The position numbers and the translations under genes are program-made. A stretch of DNA of 64,000 nucleotides. It comes from Cotesia glomerata (Eukaryota; Arthropoda; Insecta; Hymenoptera; Braconidae). Shown one piece after another: positions 46,363 through 58,400 of this stretch (the stretch's first letter is position 1; each line of letters starts with the position of its first letter). Where the stretch lies: assembly GCF_020080835.1 (NCBI RefSeq), contig NC_058166.1:8184469-8248468 (forward strand), written 5' to 3'. The notes under the pieces were generated by a model. That model saw nothing but the letters and a program-made list of their open reading frames with translations, was not told the DNA's origin and did no database searches.

Positions 46363-46870
46363 TCCGAACAAAAACAGTTTCACTGTAAAAAGTCGCGCCA
46401 AGTCCACGTTCATAAGACTATTAGGACAAAAAAAAATTTTTTTTTCTTTACAAAAAGATACAAAATAAAAAAATTAAAAAATCCAAGTAACCGATATGAT
46501 TGTTTATGATTTTCGGAAATTAAAAAAAATCTTATATTAAATTTAAAAATTAAAAAAAAAATTTTAGAACGTACTTGGTGTGCGTCATTGTGTATTTCAA
46601 TTTTTTAAAGTCCTAGTGAATAGTTTTTACGAATTTCATTAAAAGTAAAATATTTTTGCAACCACGCACACTAAATACGTTCTAAAATTTTTTTATTTTT
46701 AAATTTACAATAAAATTTTTTTAATTTCCGAAAATCATAAAACAATCATATCGGTTACTTGGATTTTTAATTTTTAATTTTGTATCTTTTTTAAAGAAAA
46801 ATTTTTTTTCCTAATAGTCTTATGAACGTGGACTTGGCGCGACTTTTTACAGTGAAACTGTTTTTTCGGA
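46363..46870. mobile_element. Foldback element, TCCGAAC family, complete copy
   Basis: 508 bases that are inverted copies of each other: TCCGAACAAAAACAGTTTC at the left and its complement at the right, with the arms continuing through GTCGCGCCAAGTCCACG and AATCCAAGTAACCGATATG to a centre near 46610. There is no coding capacity. A truncated relative is at 13131-13580. Confidence 0.88.
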
Positions 46871-47424
46871 TAATAATTTTTCTTGATAACAAACAATTTT
46901 TCCGTAATTTTGAAATTAAAGTTTTCGTCTCTAAAAAAAAAAAAAAAAAAAAAAAACAATATTGATTATTATATTTTTCATAATCAAAAGGTATTATGGT
47001 ATCTCATTTAAGACTATGAAAAAAATTCAACTATTGTAAGCCATAAACTCTTATGAAAAGTATTGAAATGATGGATCTCTGTTGATTGTCTGTAATCTGA
47101 TTAATTTTTTATGATTTTACTTTGAAATAAACAAAATTACAATAATTTAATATTTTTTTCAAATTTTTCATCCCGATTATTTACTGAAAATTTTTCATTT
47201 ACCTATCTTTTTATACACTTTGAGTATTTTTAATGGAATAAAAATAAAAATATAATCAGCACTTTTTCATTGTTGACTAGTAAAAATTCCTGACTTACCG
47301 ACATTATACGCTCGTTTCACGGTCGTTTCACTCACAGACTACTGTGCATCTACCACCGAGTTACGGTTTTTTTTGACAATTTATATGTTTTCGAATGACT
47401 GTAAAAATTTGGTTTTTCGAAGAG

Positions 47425-48122
47425 TACACGGAAAGAAAATTGAAGGAGTTTTATTATTTTACTATTGTAATTTTTACTAAATAAAATAGTAACGTCGGAC
47501 TATACTTCTCATTTAGTAATTTTACGATCTACTATTGTAAATTTAATCCAACAAATAAGACTAGCAAGAGTCTTAAAAAGTCGAATACTATAAAGCAAAT
47601 TATACAATATGTGTTTGTGAACTTTACAATTCAACTATTGTAAAAATTCACAGTTGGTTTTTAAAAGAAATATTAGGGAGGGAGAGAGATAGAAGGTTGG
47701 ATTAATTGGTACCTGTACAGTAATCGAAAAAGAAACCGGCATTTTCGTCCTATCTGGGAATCGAACCCAGAACTCTGTGTTGGCAGCCAGAGACTCTCCT
47801 CTACGCTATCCGAGGTAAACTAAGGCCCATATCCTTTAACATTTACATAAACTCGGAGTCTAGCGCTGTGCACGGCCATCATTCACACTAATTGAAAAAC
47901 ATTCCAATTCAACTATTGTAAAATTTGCTATAGTTCTATTGGAAAGATACAGAGGCAGCACTGAAATTTTCATCTCTTACTTTTACAATAGTAATATCGT
48001 ATTTTTTCATGAATAAATAGTATTTTTTCTTCTAAACTATTTGACAATTAATAGTAATAAAAGTATAGTCCAGCTTTACAATAGTTGTATCGTAAATTTT
48101 CCCAGAAATTTTTTCCCGTGTA
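47425..48122. mobile_element. 0.7-kb non-autonomous element, CTATTGTAAA-word family
   Basis: Ends are TACACGGAAAGAAAATT at the left and the complement of TACACGGGAAAAAATTT at the right. The words ACTATTGTAAA and TTTACAATAG repeat at 47455-47660 and 47910-48100. A tRNA-like unit sits in the middle. It is nested in the CACGGT element. No clear target duplication is seen. Confidence 0.75.
47746..47816 (-). repeat. tRNA-like unit, outward-facing (CTATTGTAAA element)
   Basis: On the minus strand GGATAGCGTAGAGGAGAG is box-A-like, and the T-arm CTGGG-TTCGATT-CCCAG is perfectly paired. A CTCTG/CAGAG stem flanks the anticodon region, where GCC suggests tRNA-Gly ancestry. TTTCTTTTT follows about 15 bases later. 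It points toward the terminus at 47425, 321 bases away. Confidence 0.65.
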
Positions 48123-49215
48123 AAGTATGATAACTATACAGAATAAAAATCATAAAGTAACAGTGAAAAACTTTCACAATGATACTCGTTGTTCACTGTC
48201 AAATGACGGCCGTTCGATAGTCAAGTGACGGTCATTCGACGATCATTTGTTGACACTGTGAATTCACGGTACATTCACCGTCGTTTCACGATCATTTTAC
48301 CGTGACCACGAATCCGCCAGGGCACTAACTAGTTTGAAGTTTCCATTGAGCATTGCTGGATTTCTATTCTTAATATCTTCTGTGAGGTCATCGAGGGTCA
48401 TGTCATTTTGTACATCCAATATTTTCATTCTCGGTTCCTTTAGAGTTTGCACCTCAACTTGGTACTTGTTCTCCAATTTTCTATTTAGTATAGCCTTCGT
48501 TCTATCTACATCCTCTTTGTTTTTGCACTTAATAGTGACATCACCAGATTTGTTTGTCACAAGTTTCTTGATCGGCACAGTGGTGTCTCCCAGCAACTGG
48601 CTCTTAACTTGGTTAACTGTATCTCGATTATTTTTATCTTTAGCTTTGACCACGATGTTGGGTATGATTTTCCTAGTGTTCTCCTTATAAGACTTTGCTA
48701 TATCTGCATAACTATCTACGTTGCTATAATTCTTGTTACTTTTATTTTTCACTACTTCTCTCAATAAATCATTTTTTCTTTTAGTTCAATGTTTAGTTCC
48801 TTAAGCAGGTCATTTTCAACTCTGAGGATGGCCAGATCATCTTCGATAAGTGTGTCATCCAGTAACATACCTTCTCTTGTCTTGTTTAAGGAAATGTTTT
48901 GACGCAATTCCTCTCTAACTTTTTCTTTTTCGAACCTTTTAGCGTGTGCAATAATTGTGCGCGCATTTTCACAAAGTTCAATGTTGTCAAACTGACTATT
49001 TAGGGTTATGTTCACATCATGATTTTTGCATATAACAAACAAATCACTGATAAATTTACCCGAACCATTTTTATTTAATCGATTAAAGTCATTAGTGTGA
49101 TAAACAATTTCACATATTATACATATCACAATTTTAGGGATTTGTACATTGGACTGGCACTTAAAAGTTTTCGCACTACTTTTGCGATGTGTGTATCGCT
49201 CGCCATCTTGGTATA

Positions 49216-49354
49216 AGGTAAAAGCCCCAATAGATGATCACGTACCAGTATATGATCACTCCATGTATTTGTGTATCTATATTCACAAATATAGGTATAC
49301 AATACATGGAGTGATCATATACTGGTACATGATCATATATTGAGGCTTTTACCT
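49216..49354. mobile_element. 139-bp hairpin MITE with TA duplication
   Basis: AGGTAAAAGCC at the left pairs with GGCTTTTACCT at the right, and the arms (GATCA, ACCAGTATATGATCACTCC) pair almost to the centre near 49280. TA flanks both ends. It lies 10 bases upstream of the ORF1 ATG of the CR1/Jockey-like element. Confidence 0.85.
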
Positions 49355-49359
49355 TACTA

Positions 49360-50736
49360 TATTATGAAAAATAATATTTAAAAAATTGACACCTAATTTT
49401 CCTTCTCATTTTCACAATTAATTAAATTGTTTTTTTTATGAGAATTTAATTTTTATAAAAATCTAAAAATTATTAAGAGTCTGTTAATTTCAATGCCATA
49501 TAAAATTTTTATAAAAACCGCTGCGATATTTAAATCATTCTTAAACCTACCTTGTAGCAGAAGGCTTTTTGAATATTTTATATTTAATAACAAAATATAA
49601 GATTTTTAAGTTTCCGTTCAGTGTACAAGTGCTACGATGATAAAAAAGTTTCTATCAATGCTACAAAGTAGTTCAAGTTTAGAAAAACAGGGAAATGGTT
49701 ATGATACTAAAGTTAACCGACATTTTTAATTGTTTAATTTTTTTTTTCAATAATTAAATTAAAACAAAAATATTTTTAAAAAATTTCACTCACAGTTTTT
49801 ACAAGTGGCATTTTTTTAATAATTTAAAAAATCTAAAAATTTTTAAATGTCGGCTAATTTAATTTTCATAAATGGTTCACAAATTTGACCGCTAGGTGCA
49901 CTACCTATGGTTTCTATAAACGCTCGATCTACGGACTAATCACAGTGTCTATTCACAGCGTGGCTTACACACCGGAGCGTTTGTTTACATTTTACTTCAT
50001 GAATCCGTTATTGTTCAAATGTTTTAATTGTTAAAAACATTGTAAAACCTATTAGACAATAGCTCCAGCCTTCGAGGAGGTATGAATGAAATAATATAAT
50101 ACAACATTTTTGATAGTAGATTTTAATTAGTGTGTTGAAACAGCAGCTAGCCAGGATGTCAGCTTCATGCTAATATTTATATTCTACCACAACTGGATTA
50201 AAACCTATATGTGCCAGAGAGATAATGAAATACTACTAAAAAATAAAATAATGGAACACTACGGGCCCAGTAGTGCAGCTAGTGATAATGACTCTGAGAT
50301 GATGTTGCTGGATATATCAATCTATCATAGATATTAATAGTATGCCACGGTGAACGAAAAAAAAAATGGAGTTACAAGTAAGTAACCAAACTATTCTGGA
50401 AAATAATTATAATCAGATTTCTTCATATTAATAATTATTCAGTTAAATGTAAATAATAATAATAATAATAATGATTTTTGAATTGATTGAAGATAATCTC
50501 ATACTTAGGAAATGTTAGAGAATAGATACTTACTTCGAGAGAAGATTTTATTCTTAAAATTCTAAAAACATCCAAAACTGTATTGCGGCTGCATTCTATT
50601 GGGGATTATTTTTGAGAGGACAGATATAATGCAATTTTCCAGGTATTAATATTATATTTTTAATAACTAATTTATACATTATATGTATGTGTGTGAATAT
50701 ATTACATATCTTCACATGTATATTTAAATATTAAAG
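49360..50736. other. AT-rich stretch, no supported gene
   Basis: A 28-codon frame with a clean ATG (50251-50337, MEHYGPSSAASDNDSEMM) sits before a GTAAGT, so a small exon is conceivable, but I recognise no family. Nothing else is assigned. Confidence 0.4.
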
Positions 50737-52420
50737 TGTGACAGGGAATTTGAATTCCCGCGGGACTTTGATTATCGTGTCGCAGTGAGTAGGAGCTACT
50801 CTTTACCTTCGGAGCGCGATGAAGTAGTTGTACGACTCGTCACCGGGTCGTATGTATCGCTGAGTCCCCACCGCTGTCCCCGGAAAATGAAGCGCGGGAG
50901 CGAAGATAGGAAAGTTGGAGAGCACGAGGAGAGGTTATAAAAACGCCGGGTGTTGTGTCGAGACTCTCTTCCGGTGAAATTTTGCGAGTACGTGGGTAAC
51001 TGTTTTCCAGCGTGGGATATTTTTCTGAGATAAGTAAGTAGTTGATTTCTTAAGGCTTCACGAATGGAACGAAGCGATTAAATTTTATTGTCTGGTATTT
51101 TTGTTAAAAATTACTTGTCGTTAGGCCATTTGGCTGACGATCTTCGTCTTATTCGAAATATTTATTTGCTGGAATTTCTAGGATAAATTGATCGAGGATA
51201 AGATTTGGAGCTGGGTGTAATTTGGTGACACGAGTTTTCTGGAGCTTTGGAAGTCAGCAGGCACAGTGGAGCTGATCCCGTCATTTCTTTCTGCTGGGAA
51301 AAGAATTCATCGCTGGAGTACCGGTTTCAGTTGTCAGGTATTTTTGGGTTATTTTAGGCCAAACTAATTAATAATTTAATTAAGAGGCCAAAATAATTAA
51401 ATTTAATTTCTCGAGCGGTCATTTTTATATTAGCGAATTCGTACTTTAGTTTCTATTGTCAAGGTCAAATAGTTAGTTTTGTCGCTGGACTTTGATATTT
51501 AATGGATAAATTGTTAATTTATTGGTAAAGAATTTATTAGTAATTTATTATAGGCCTGTTGGCTATAATAAATTAATTTTAGTTAAGAATTTTCGAGACA
51601 GAATTTAATTAAGAAATATTGCTTAGAATTTATTTAAGGAGAATTAAGAATTGAAATTAAGTTAGTGAAGGTCATTCTATAATGTTCTACGGTTGTAAAT
51701 TTTGTTGAGACGCTTTAGAATTACAGAGTTGGATTTAAGAAATTGTGTTAAATTAGATTTAGGCCGGTGGGCTAAATTTAATTAATTTAGTTAATTTAGC
51801 GAATGTATTTATTGGAGAAATTTAGTGAATTTAGAAAATGATTACCGAATTTGTTAAGAAAGTTATGTAGTGAACTTTGTTAAAGATTATTTAGTGGAGA
51901 TCAAGAAATGAAATAAATCAGTGGGTTTAGTAGAATAAATTGATTGATAACTTTAGTAGAAAATTTGGTTAAGTAAGTTGGAAATGAATTTAGTTAAGAA
52001 GATGTATTAATGAATTTAACCCAGTAAACACGTTTACGTCAATGTGACGTCAAAATGACATTGGGCTATGTCAGGATTTACGTAAGATACAAGTCACGAA
52101 TGAGTCATATATGACTCATTATTTCACACTTCTTGACGTAAGATTCTGACGTAAAAATATGACGTAGTCATGACGTCAGTATTATGTCTCAATGACATTT
52201 ATGACGTCAATATGACATACCTGTGATGTCTATATCATGATAATGATGTCATTATGACGTAAAAGTGATGTAAGTGATGTAAGAATTGTACCTCAGAAAA
52301 ATATTAAAAAAAATTTCTCAAAAATAAAAAGATGGCAATTTTGAAATTAATTATAGTGTTGTGGACTTATTACAAAGTTTGAAACACTAGTTATATGTTG
52401 ATACTTGATGAAAAATCCTA

Positions 52421-52491
52421 AAATATGCTGGGCTCGAACTTGGGTCCTCACGTATCGAAATCTGGAACGCTGCTCACTTGTCCAAGTAACG
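52421..52491 (-). repeat. tRNA-like unit, outward-facing (TGACGTCA element)
   Basis: On the minus strand TTGGACAAGTGAGCAGCG is box-A-like and AGTTCGAGCCC box-B-like, with GAGGACCC before it as in many tRNAs. The stems are worn. TTTTAGGATTTTT follows at once. It points toward the terminus at 52020, 401 bases away. It is the weakest of the set. Confidence 0.45.
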
Positions 52492-53133
52492 GTTCATGTT
52501 ACGAAGTAAATAACTTATGTGATAAGCCTTACATGACGAAAAATGCTTATTTCATAATTTTCTCTGAGATTAAATGTATTTTAAGAGCTGGAATTGTATA
52601 AAATTCAAGTCTAATAATTTATACAATTTTATAAAATTTCATTAAACTCATGAAATTTTATAAAGTTCTATAAAACTTTGTAAAAACTCTTATAAAAGGC
52701 TCTCTAGTGAAACTTGTGGTAATGAATAGGCAATTTATAAATTTTCATAAGAATTGATTGAATCTACACTTTCAAAAATTTTCGTCTAAAAGCGGACGCA
52801 GAGAACTTTAGACTCTCTGCGGACACAGAGAACTTTCACAGAGTGAAATTTTTTCAGAGTAAACGATGTATCCGTATCATTTGAATATTTTTTAATATTT
52901 ATTGATTTCTCAAGACTCGAATTTTTTTTATTTAATTTTTTCCGAAAATTTAGTATTTTTCATTTGGATTTTTCTTCTTCAAAATTTCAATTTACAAAAT
53001 TTAGATTTTTTTTAATTTCAACTCTTTTAAGTATACAATTTTTTCTATATTTCTTTTTATTTTTAATTTCAATTTTTTCGAAATTTGAATTTCTTTAATT
53101 TAACATACTAACAACATTATGAAACTTGATGTA

Positions 53134-53322
53134 CACAGTAAAATTTTGCGTCATTGTGTCAAAAATTTTTTGTGTTAAAATTTTTATGTTAAATATTTAA
53201 CATTTTTTATGTTGATTTAACACAATAAATGTTAAATTTACACTTAAAAAGTTAAATATTTAACACAAAAAATTCTTTTAACACTAAAGTTTTGACGCAA
53301 TGACGCAAAATTTTTTACTGTG
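53134..53322. mobile_element. MITE, CACAGTAAAAAATTT family (copy 3)
   Basis: 189 bases, CACAGTAAAATTTTGCGTC at the left and its complement at the right, GTTAAATATTTAAC near each arm, TA on both flanks. Confidence 0.85.
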
Positions 53323-55293
53323 TAAAATACTATTAGTCTCGTCAATAACAATCATGGAACTGTTTGAATTATTTCAAATACAATGTTTCATAAGTAGCAG
53401 CACTAATGTCAGAAAATTATTTTTCAAGTAATAGTGCAATATTTAAATGACTGACATTTAATTTCTTGACGCGAAATCATAAGAAATTATATGTTTACTC
53501 GCTTGACGGTTTAAAAATTTAGAGTTCATGCCACATAAATTGAACTCGGTATTTTTTTACCCGTTTCACACCAAATCATTTATACTGAATGAAGCCGAAA
53601 ATATTTTTTACAATGGATAAAAGTACCTAAATTCATGGAAAAAATATAAGTGAGAAACATATGCAACGAAAAGTATTTCTTGCACCAAGAAAATTTTGAC
53701 GGAGGCTGAAGTTATATTGGAGCAAGAAGTGTTTTAGTGTCAAGATATTTTGACTTCATTCACGAAATTTTCAGTCATCTCTAATATATTCTTAGTCCAA
53801 AGAAATTTACCTTTGAGTCAAGATTTTTTTTCTGCAGTGTATGGAAACATACAATCAAAGATATAAAAAGTTTATATCCCACATGTATTTAATTTGTATG
53901 TTTTTTTCTTAAAAACGTAAATGAAAAATATTTTGTATGTTATTTGCTAATATGTTAGATATATTCATTAATATTATAAATTATAAATTTTTGTTATTAA
54001 GAGCGGACTTAAATTTGCAAGGTACCAGCTTAAATCAGCTGTTTACCTCTTTCTGATTCTTACTAAATTTTAAACCAATTTTCACTAATATTTAGCGATT
54101 AATTGTAAATTAGACATCTTATTGAAGAAGTTTTATATTTGATAAATTTTGATCAATCGATAATATTAAAAAAATACATCCCCAAATTTTATCAATATTA
54201 TGGAAAATAATCGTTTGTCACTGATTTAGAAAATGACTTTCAAATTACGTCAGTATTATGTACAATTGTGACAAATTATTGATGTTAAATAATGACTCAC
54301 AGATGGTATCGGTATTACGTAAGACCGTGACTTGTCACTGATGTAAACACATGATATTAATCTTACGTCAAGATTACGTACAACCGTGACTTGTCACTGA
54401 TGTAAACGCATGATGTTAAACTTACGTCGTTATGACATACAATGATGGCATTAATGTTACGTAATATTGTAGTTTATATATTATGTCAGTTGTACGTAAT
54501 ATCTAACTCATTTCCGTTACATCATAGAAAAGTAATAAACTTACATCAGTATGATGTCAAAAATATATCATATATTTTTACATCATAATTGGATTACAAG
54601 ACAGGTCAATTTTACGTCATATTTACGTAAAATATTGTGACATTCCTATGACTTATAAATGACGTCATATTGAAGTCATGTGTTCACTGGGAATGAATTA
54701 AAATCGAAGGTCGGAATTTGTGTTAAGTAATTGTTAGGCGTAATTTTGGTAATTTTGGAAAATGCGAAGTTTGAGATTCAGTTTTGTTGGGTAAATTATA
54801 TCGTTTGTTATTCCGTCAGTTGGACGAGGGTTTAAGAAATTAAGAATCTAGATGCGTAATGGTCTATGATTGAATTAGAAAATTGAAGATAGATGCATAA
54901 TGGTCTAAAAGTGAATTAGGAAATTAAGAAGATAGATGCGTAATGGTCTAAAAGTGAGTTAAGAAATTAAGAAGATAGATGCGTAATGATCTATGTTTAA
55001 AAGAATTTAATGATATTTAGTTGTAAGTTTTGGCAATTAAGTGATTGATAGGTTAATTTTAAGGGCATTATTGTTAAGGAATTTTGTTAGAATTAAATTG
55101 TTTATATTGAATAAATAATTAAATTGTTAATAATTGTTTCTCAGCATTAATTTTACAGCTTTTCTCAACTTCTCACGACCCGATCTTTCCTTCTCATGCT
55201 CCCCGGTTTCTGGGACACCGAGTATAAAATCCCAGTGGCGCCCTTTTCAAAGAGGAAAGGGTGACCACTGGACAGGGCTAACCACCCGTTACA

Positions 55294-55407
55294 AAAAGTA
55301 TTCTTAAAATATCTTTATTGATTGAAAAAAAAATTTTAAAACTGGGACTCACAAATTAAAATAGTAAATTATAACCATTTACTATTCAAAATAAAAAATA
55401 ATATTTA
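55294..55407. other. Short AT-rich stretch before the decayed transposase
   Basis: No features are recognised. Confidence 0.5.
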
Positions 55408-58400
55408 CTTATACATAAACATTTCGACAACGTGGACAAGTTCTATGTTTAAAGCGATAATAATCTTCAAACCAACATGTGTAACAGCCTATCAAATGAT
55501 CACATCCAATTACTTGGACCGAAGATTCTTCAGAAAACAATAAGCACACGGGTTTTCAAGTTCCTTTTCTTTATGAACATAAAATTTAAATAATTTGTTC
55601 GTTATAAAGCTTAATTCAAATTTTGGAACTGTTATTGACATACTCTACGGATATTTTTACAGGTGTAGATGCAATACTGTAACATAAGAACTCTTGAACG
55701 CGCGGATAAAATCAAACATCCTCGAAGAACTTCTATGTTAGAATATTGCATCTGTTTCTTCAAATATATTTGTGGAGTTTGTCAATAGCACCGGTTTAAA
55801 ATATATATTACAAAAATTTTTCTACTTTACCATCATTCTCGACTTGCAAAAAGTAAATTTCCGGATTTGGAAAAGATTCTAGTTTTCCATCATCATCGCG
55901 GTCTGGAATAAAAATCTACTGTAATATCATTCTATTATTATTATTAATTAAAATCGATAAATATTAATGACGTTCAAATTTTACTAAGATTTTACTTACA
56001 CTGAGGCCAATTCAACGGCACAGATAATTTTTTAGTAAACTTTTTACTGCTGAGTGATTTTTAAATTTCTCAATCGTTAATTTATCTTTTTCTAATTTTT
56101 TGTAGTAGTATTAACTCTTTATTAATTTTTACTTCATTCGAAATTTTTGCTTCTTCAGTCACTTGAAAAATACTTCTTGACTTTCATAAATATAATTTTT
56201 TAGTGATTCTGTTAAAAGTAATAAGGTTAAGGTTAAAATATTTTTTTAACTTTTCGCTAAGAAAATTAATGATTTTTTACATTATTACGTATGAACTTAC
56301 GTAGAAATAAATGTATATTTTGATGTATTCCGAGTACTCTTATTTCATTAAGAATAAAACTTTCAGAATAATGAACGGCATTATTTGTGTTTTCATTAAT
56401 GAAAGTTTCATTATTAATAAAGAGCTTACATTTATCAATGAATTTGCAGTATACTTTGTAGTCCTCATATTCTTCTGACAATTGGTCTCCTTTTAATTGA
56501 ATGAAATCAATTCCTTTCTTAACCTTTTCTTTAGGTAATAATTTTAAAATAAAACTCAAGTCTGAAATTTCATTCTCCTCTTTAGCAGGTAGGGTTAAGG
56601 TATTCCACTTTCTGTAAAAACTAAATATATTCATAAATTTTTTTCGAATTTCATTTTATCATTACTTAATGTTTTAAAAGTTAATATTCAAAAGAAAAAA
56701 ATTTCTAAAAGCTTTAAACCTTTTTATACTTAGAAAAAAATGTCCTTCAAATTGTTCTTACAGTCAACGCTCTCTGTATTTGACTCGCCCGTACAGGACC
56801 ATTCTCTGTATTTGACTCGTCCTTATCCATAAGAGCTGTGTAAAATCGTCAAATACAGAGGAAGAATGTGGTTAAATACAGAGAGCGGTCAAATACAGAG
56901 AGGTCCAATACAGAGAGCGTCGACTCTATGACGTTTACGACATTTATAGTGCGATATAAATTCTTACTTTTGCATAATTAAATAAAGAGCTTCTAAGGAC
57001 GACGTTCGGGAGAATTTTTCTTAAACTATTTATCAGCATACTATTGAAGTGACATGTTATTGTTTTTAAATTTTTGACTCCTAAATCAGTTGTGATAAAT
57101 TGAAAAATACTTTCGTACACTTTATCGTTTCTTCCTTTAATAATTACAAATAACAATGGAATTCCCTGTTTTATATTTTTAAAATCATAAGTTATATTTT
57201 TTTCGAATAAAATCTAATAAATAAATAAATCTAATAATAATAAATAATATAAATAATAAATAAAATTAACCTTATTAAATTTTTTAAGGTGAAAGGATAA
57301 CATCTGGTAACATTGTGGATTTGATGGTAAACACTAAAAAGAAAATGAAAATAAGTGAATTTTAAAATCAAAAATTCTTGTTATTAAAATGATAAATATA
57401 AAAATACTCTGAAGGATTCTTTCGATGGTTATTTCTGTAGCTTCCTGAAAAATATTGACCATGGTTTGTGATCCAAAAAAAATAGACATTGTTCTCATGT
57501 CATCATCCACTGTACAAAAACCTTGATAAATATTTTTATACAAAGTATTTGTTTCAAGCATTTCCTTCAAAATTGCAAAAACGATTGTGGATCATCTTTT
57601 TCATACTGACGAATCGTTGAATTCATGATTTTCCTTGCAGCATCAAGAGTGATTGGAGAGTATTTATACCTAATTATTAATATTATTATATATTATTCCA
57701 AATTATTGTATTTAAAGTGGTTCGGACACGTCAAATAGCTTATGCTATTGCTTTCTTTTACTTTTTAGTGCTGCCTTTTGACTAACCGTTGCTAGCTCAT
57801 TTTATAAAAGTTATTTTGTAAATAAAATTTTTTCTATTAAGATATTACCAAAATTCTTCGATAGATTATTTTATATTTTTGGAAAAATAATGTGTAAGAA
57901 GCGATTTGTAGAAACAAAATTTTTTATTTTTATTATATTTTGTAATTTCAGTGAGATCTTTGAAAATAAAAATATTCGGTTAATATTCACTAGAAGATGC
58001 ATATTAAAAGTCTGTTTTTACAAAATTAATTACTCAAAAACTTTTCGATAGACTTTTTTCAAAGGATTATTTAATACGTATTTTATGTCGATTAATAGTA
58101 TCAATAATTAAGATTTTTTAACTGTTTTAAAGTCCGATCCACCTTAAAAATAATAAATTTGACCGTTTCATCACATTCTTCAGAATGATGTTCGGAGGCT
58201 CCAAATCTTCCACAGCCCTTCGTTTAAGTTCTTTTCGTATAGTATCTTTTAAGTTCCATTCTGGTTTCGGGTGATTGTGGTTTTCCTCATCCACTTTGAT
58301 TGAAGCGCCATTTTTAGTTAAAATTACAGGGCATTTAATTTTGGTAAATTTCTTGGCGCAATAATAATGATTGGGAAGCTGAGAGAACGCGTAGTAATTC

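Larger units (their letters stand above)
45230..48322. mobile_element. 3.1-kb non-autonomous element, CACGGT-word family, inside ORF1
   Basis: The ends are inverted: CCCTGGCGGTTTCG at the left and the complement of CCCTGGCGGATTCG at the right. CA (or CAC) is duplicated at 45228 and 48323, and removing the element restores the ORF1 frame (KLVS then DFKN). Words like TTTCACGGTCGTTTCACCGT crowd both ends (45230-45490, 47290-47380, 48180-48310). A 2-3-base duplication with subterminal repeats recalls CACTA elements. It carries a tRNA-like unit, a foldback element and another tRNA-bearing element. Confidence 0.85.
40820..49206 (-). mobile_element. CR1/Jockey-like non-LTR retrotransposon, decayed, with nested insertions
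   Basis: On the minus strand ORF1 remnants (49206-44760), ORF2 remnants (about 44690-41145) and an AT-rich tail of AAATAAAATAAAAATAA type (about 40850-40820) form one element. A 740-base TTAA element (41255-41994) splits ORF2, and a 3093-base terminal-inverted-repeat element (45230-48322) splits ORF1. Removing either insertion restores a continuous frame across the junction, which confirms the borders. Clade assignment is by general appearance of the reverse transcriptase only. Confidence 0.82.
44760..49206 (-). pseudogene. ORF1 (gag-like) of the CR1/Jockey-like element, split and frameshifted
   Basis: The ATG at 49206 (MASDTHIAKVV) is followed by a one-base shift and then a Cys/His segment (CQ...CIICEIVYH) that may be a PHD-like finger. 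A coiled-coil-like region leads to 48761, and a Lys/Asn-rich RNA-binding-like region runs to the insertion at 48322 (IKKLVTNKSGDVTIKCKNKEDV). Beyond the inserted element the frame continues at 45229 (DFKNIAKQRTVIL). It ends with zinc knuckles: CFKCGRLNH, CLKCSGDHDTSNC and a longer Cys/His cluster to about 44814. Several frame breaks occur in the knuckle region. Confidence 0.75.
52020..54691. mobile_element. 2.7-kb non-autonomous element, TGACGTCA-word family
   Basis: The inverted tips are CCCAGTAAACACG at the left and the complement of CCCAGTGAACACA at the right. TGACGTCA, TTACGTAA and ATGACGTAA words crowd 52030-52280 and 54230-54680. A 10-base imperfect flank duplication (ATGAATTTAA at 52010, ATGAATTAAA at 54693) would suit a Mutator-type transposase, but this is tentative. 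It contains a tRNA-like unit and a CACAGTAAAAAATTT MITE, and no coding capacity. Confidence 0.78.
50737..55293 (+). mobile_element. Probable solo LTR (about 1.9 kb) split by a DNA element
   Basis: It starts TGTGACAGGG and ends ACCCGTTACA, which are imperfect inverted tips as in many LTRs. A TATA-like GGTTATAAAAAC lies at about 50936, and AATAAA-type signals occur near 55110. Flanking AAAG at both sides may be the target duplication. No primer-binding site or second LTR follows. The 2672-base element at 52020-54691 interrupts it; a roughly 40-45-base unit (AGATAGATGCGTAATGGTCT) repeats 3-4 times at 54840-54990. Confidence 0.65.

Noticed and set aside
50251..50337. Small exon-like frame before GTAAGT
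   Set aside because: Too short, no recognised family and no partner exon found.
12265..52491. Functional tRNA genes
   Set aside because: Boxes A and B are good in several cases, but acceptor stems do not pair, so these are tRNA-derived sequences rather than working tRNAs.
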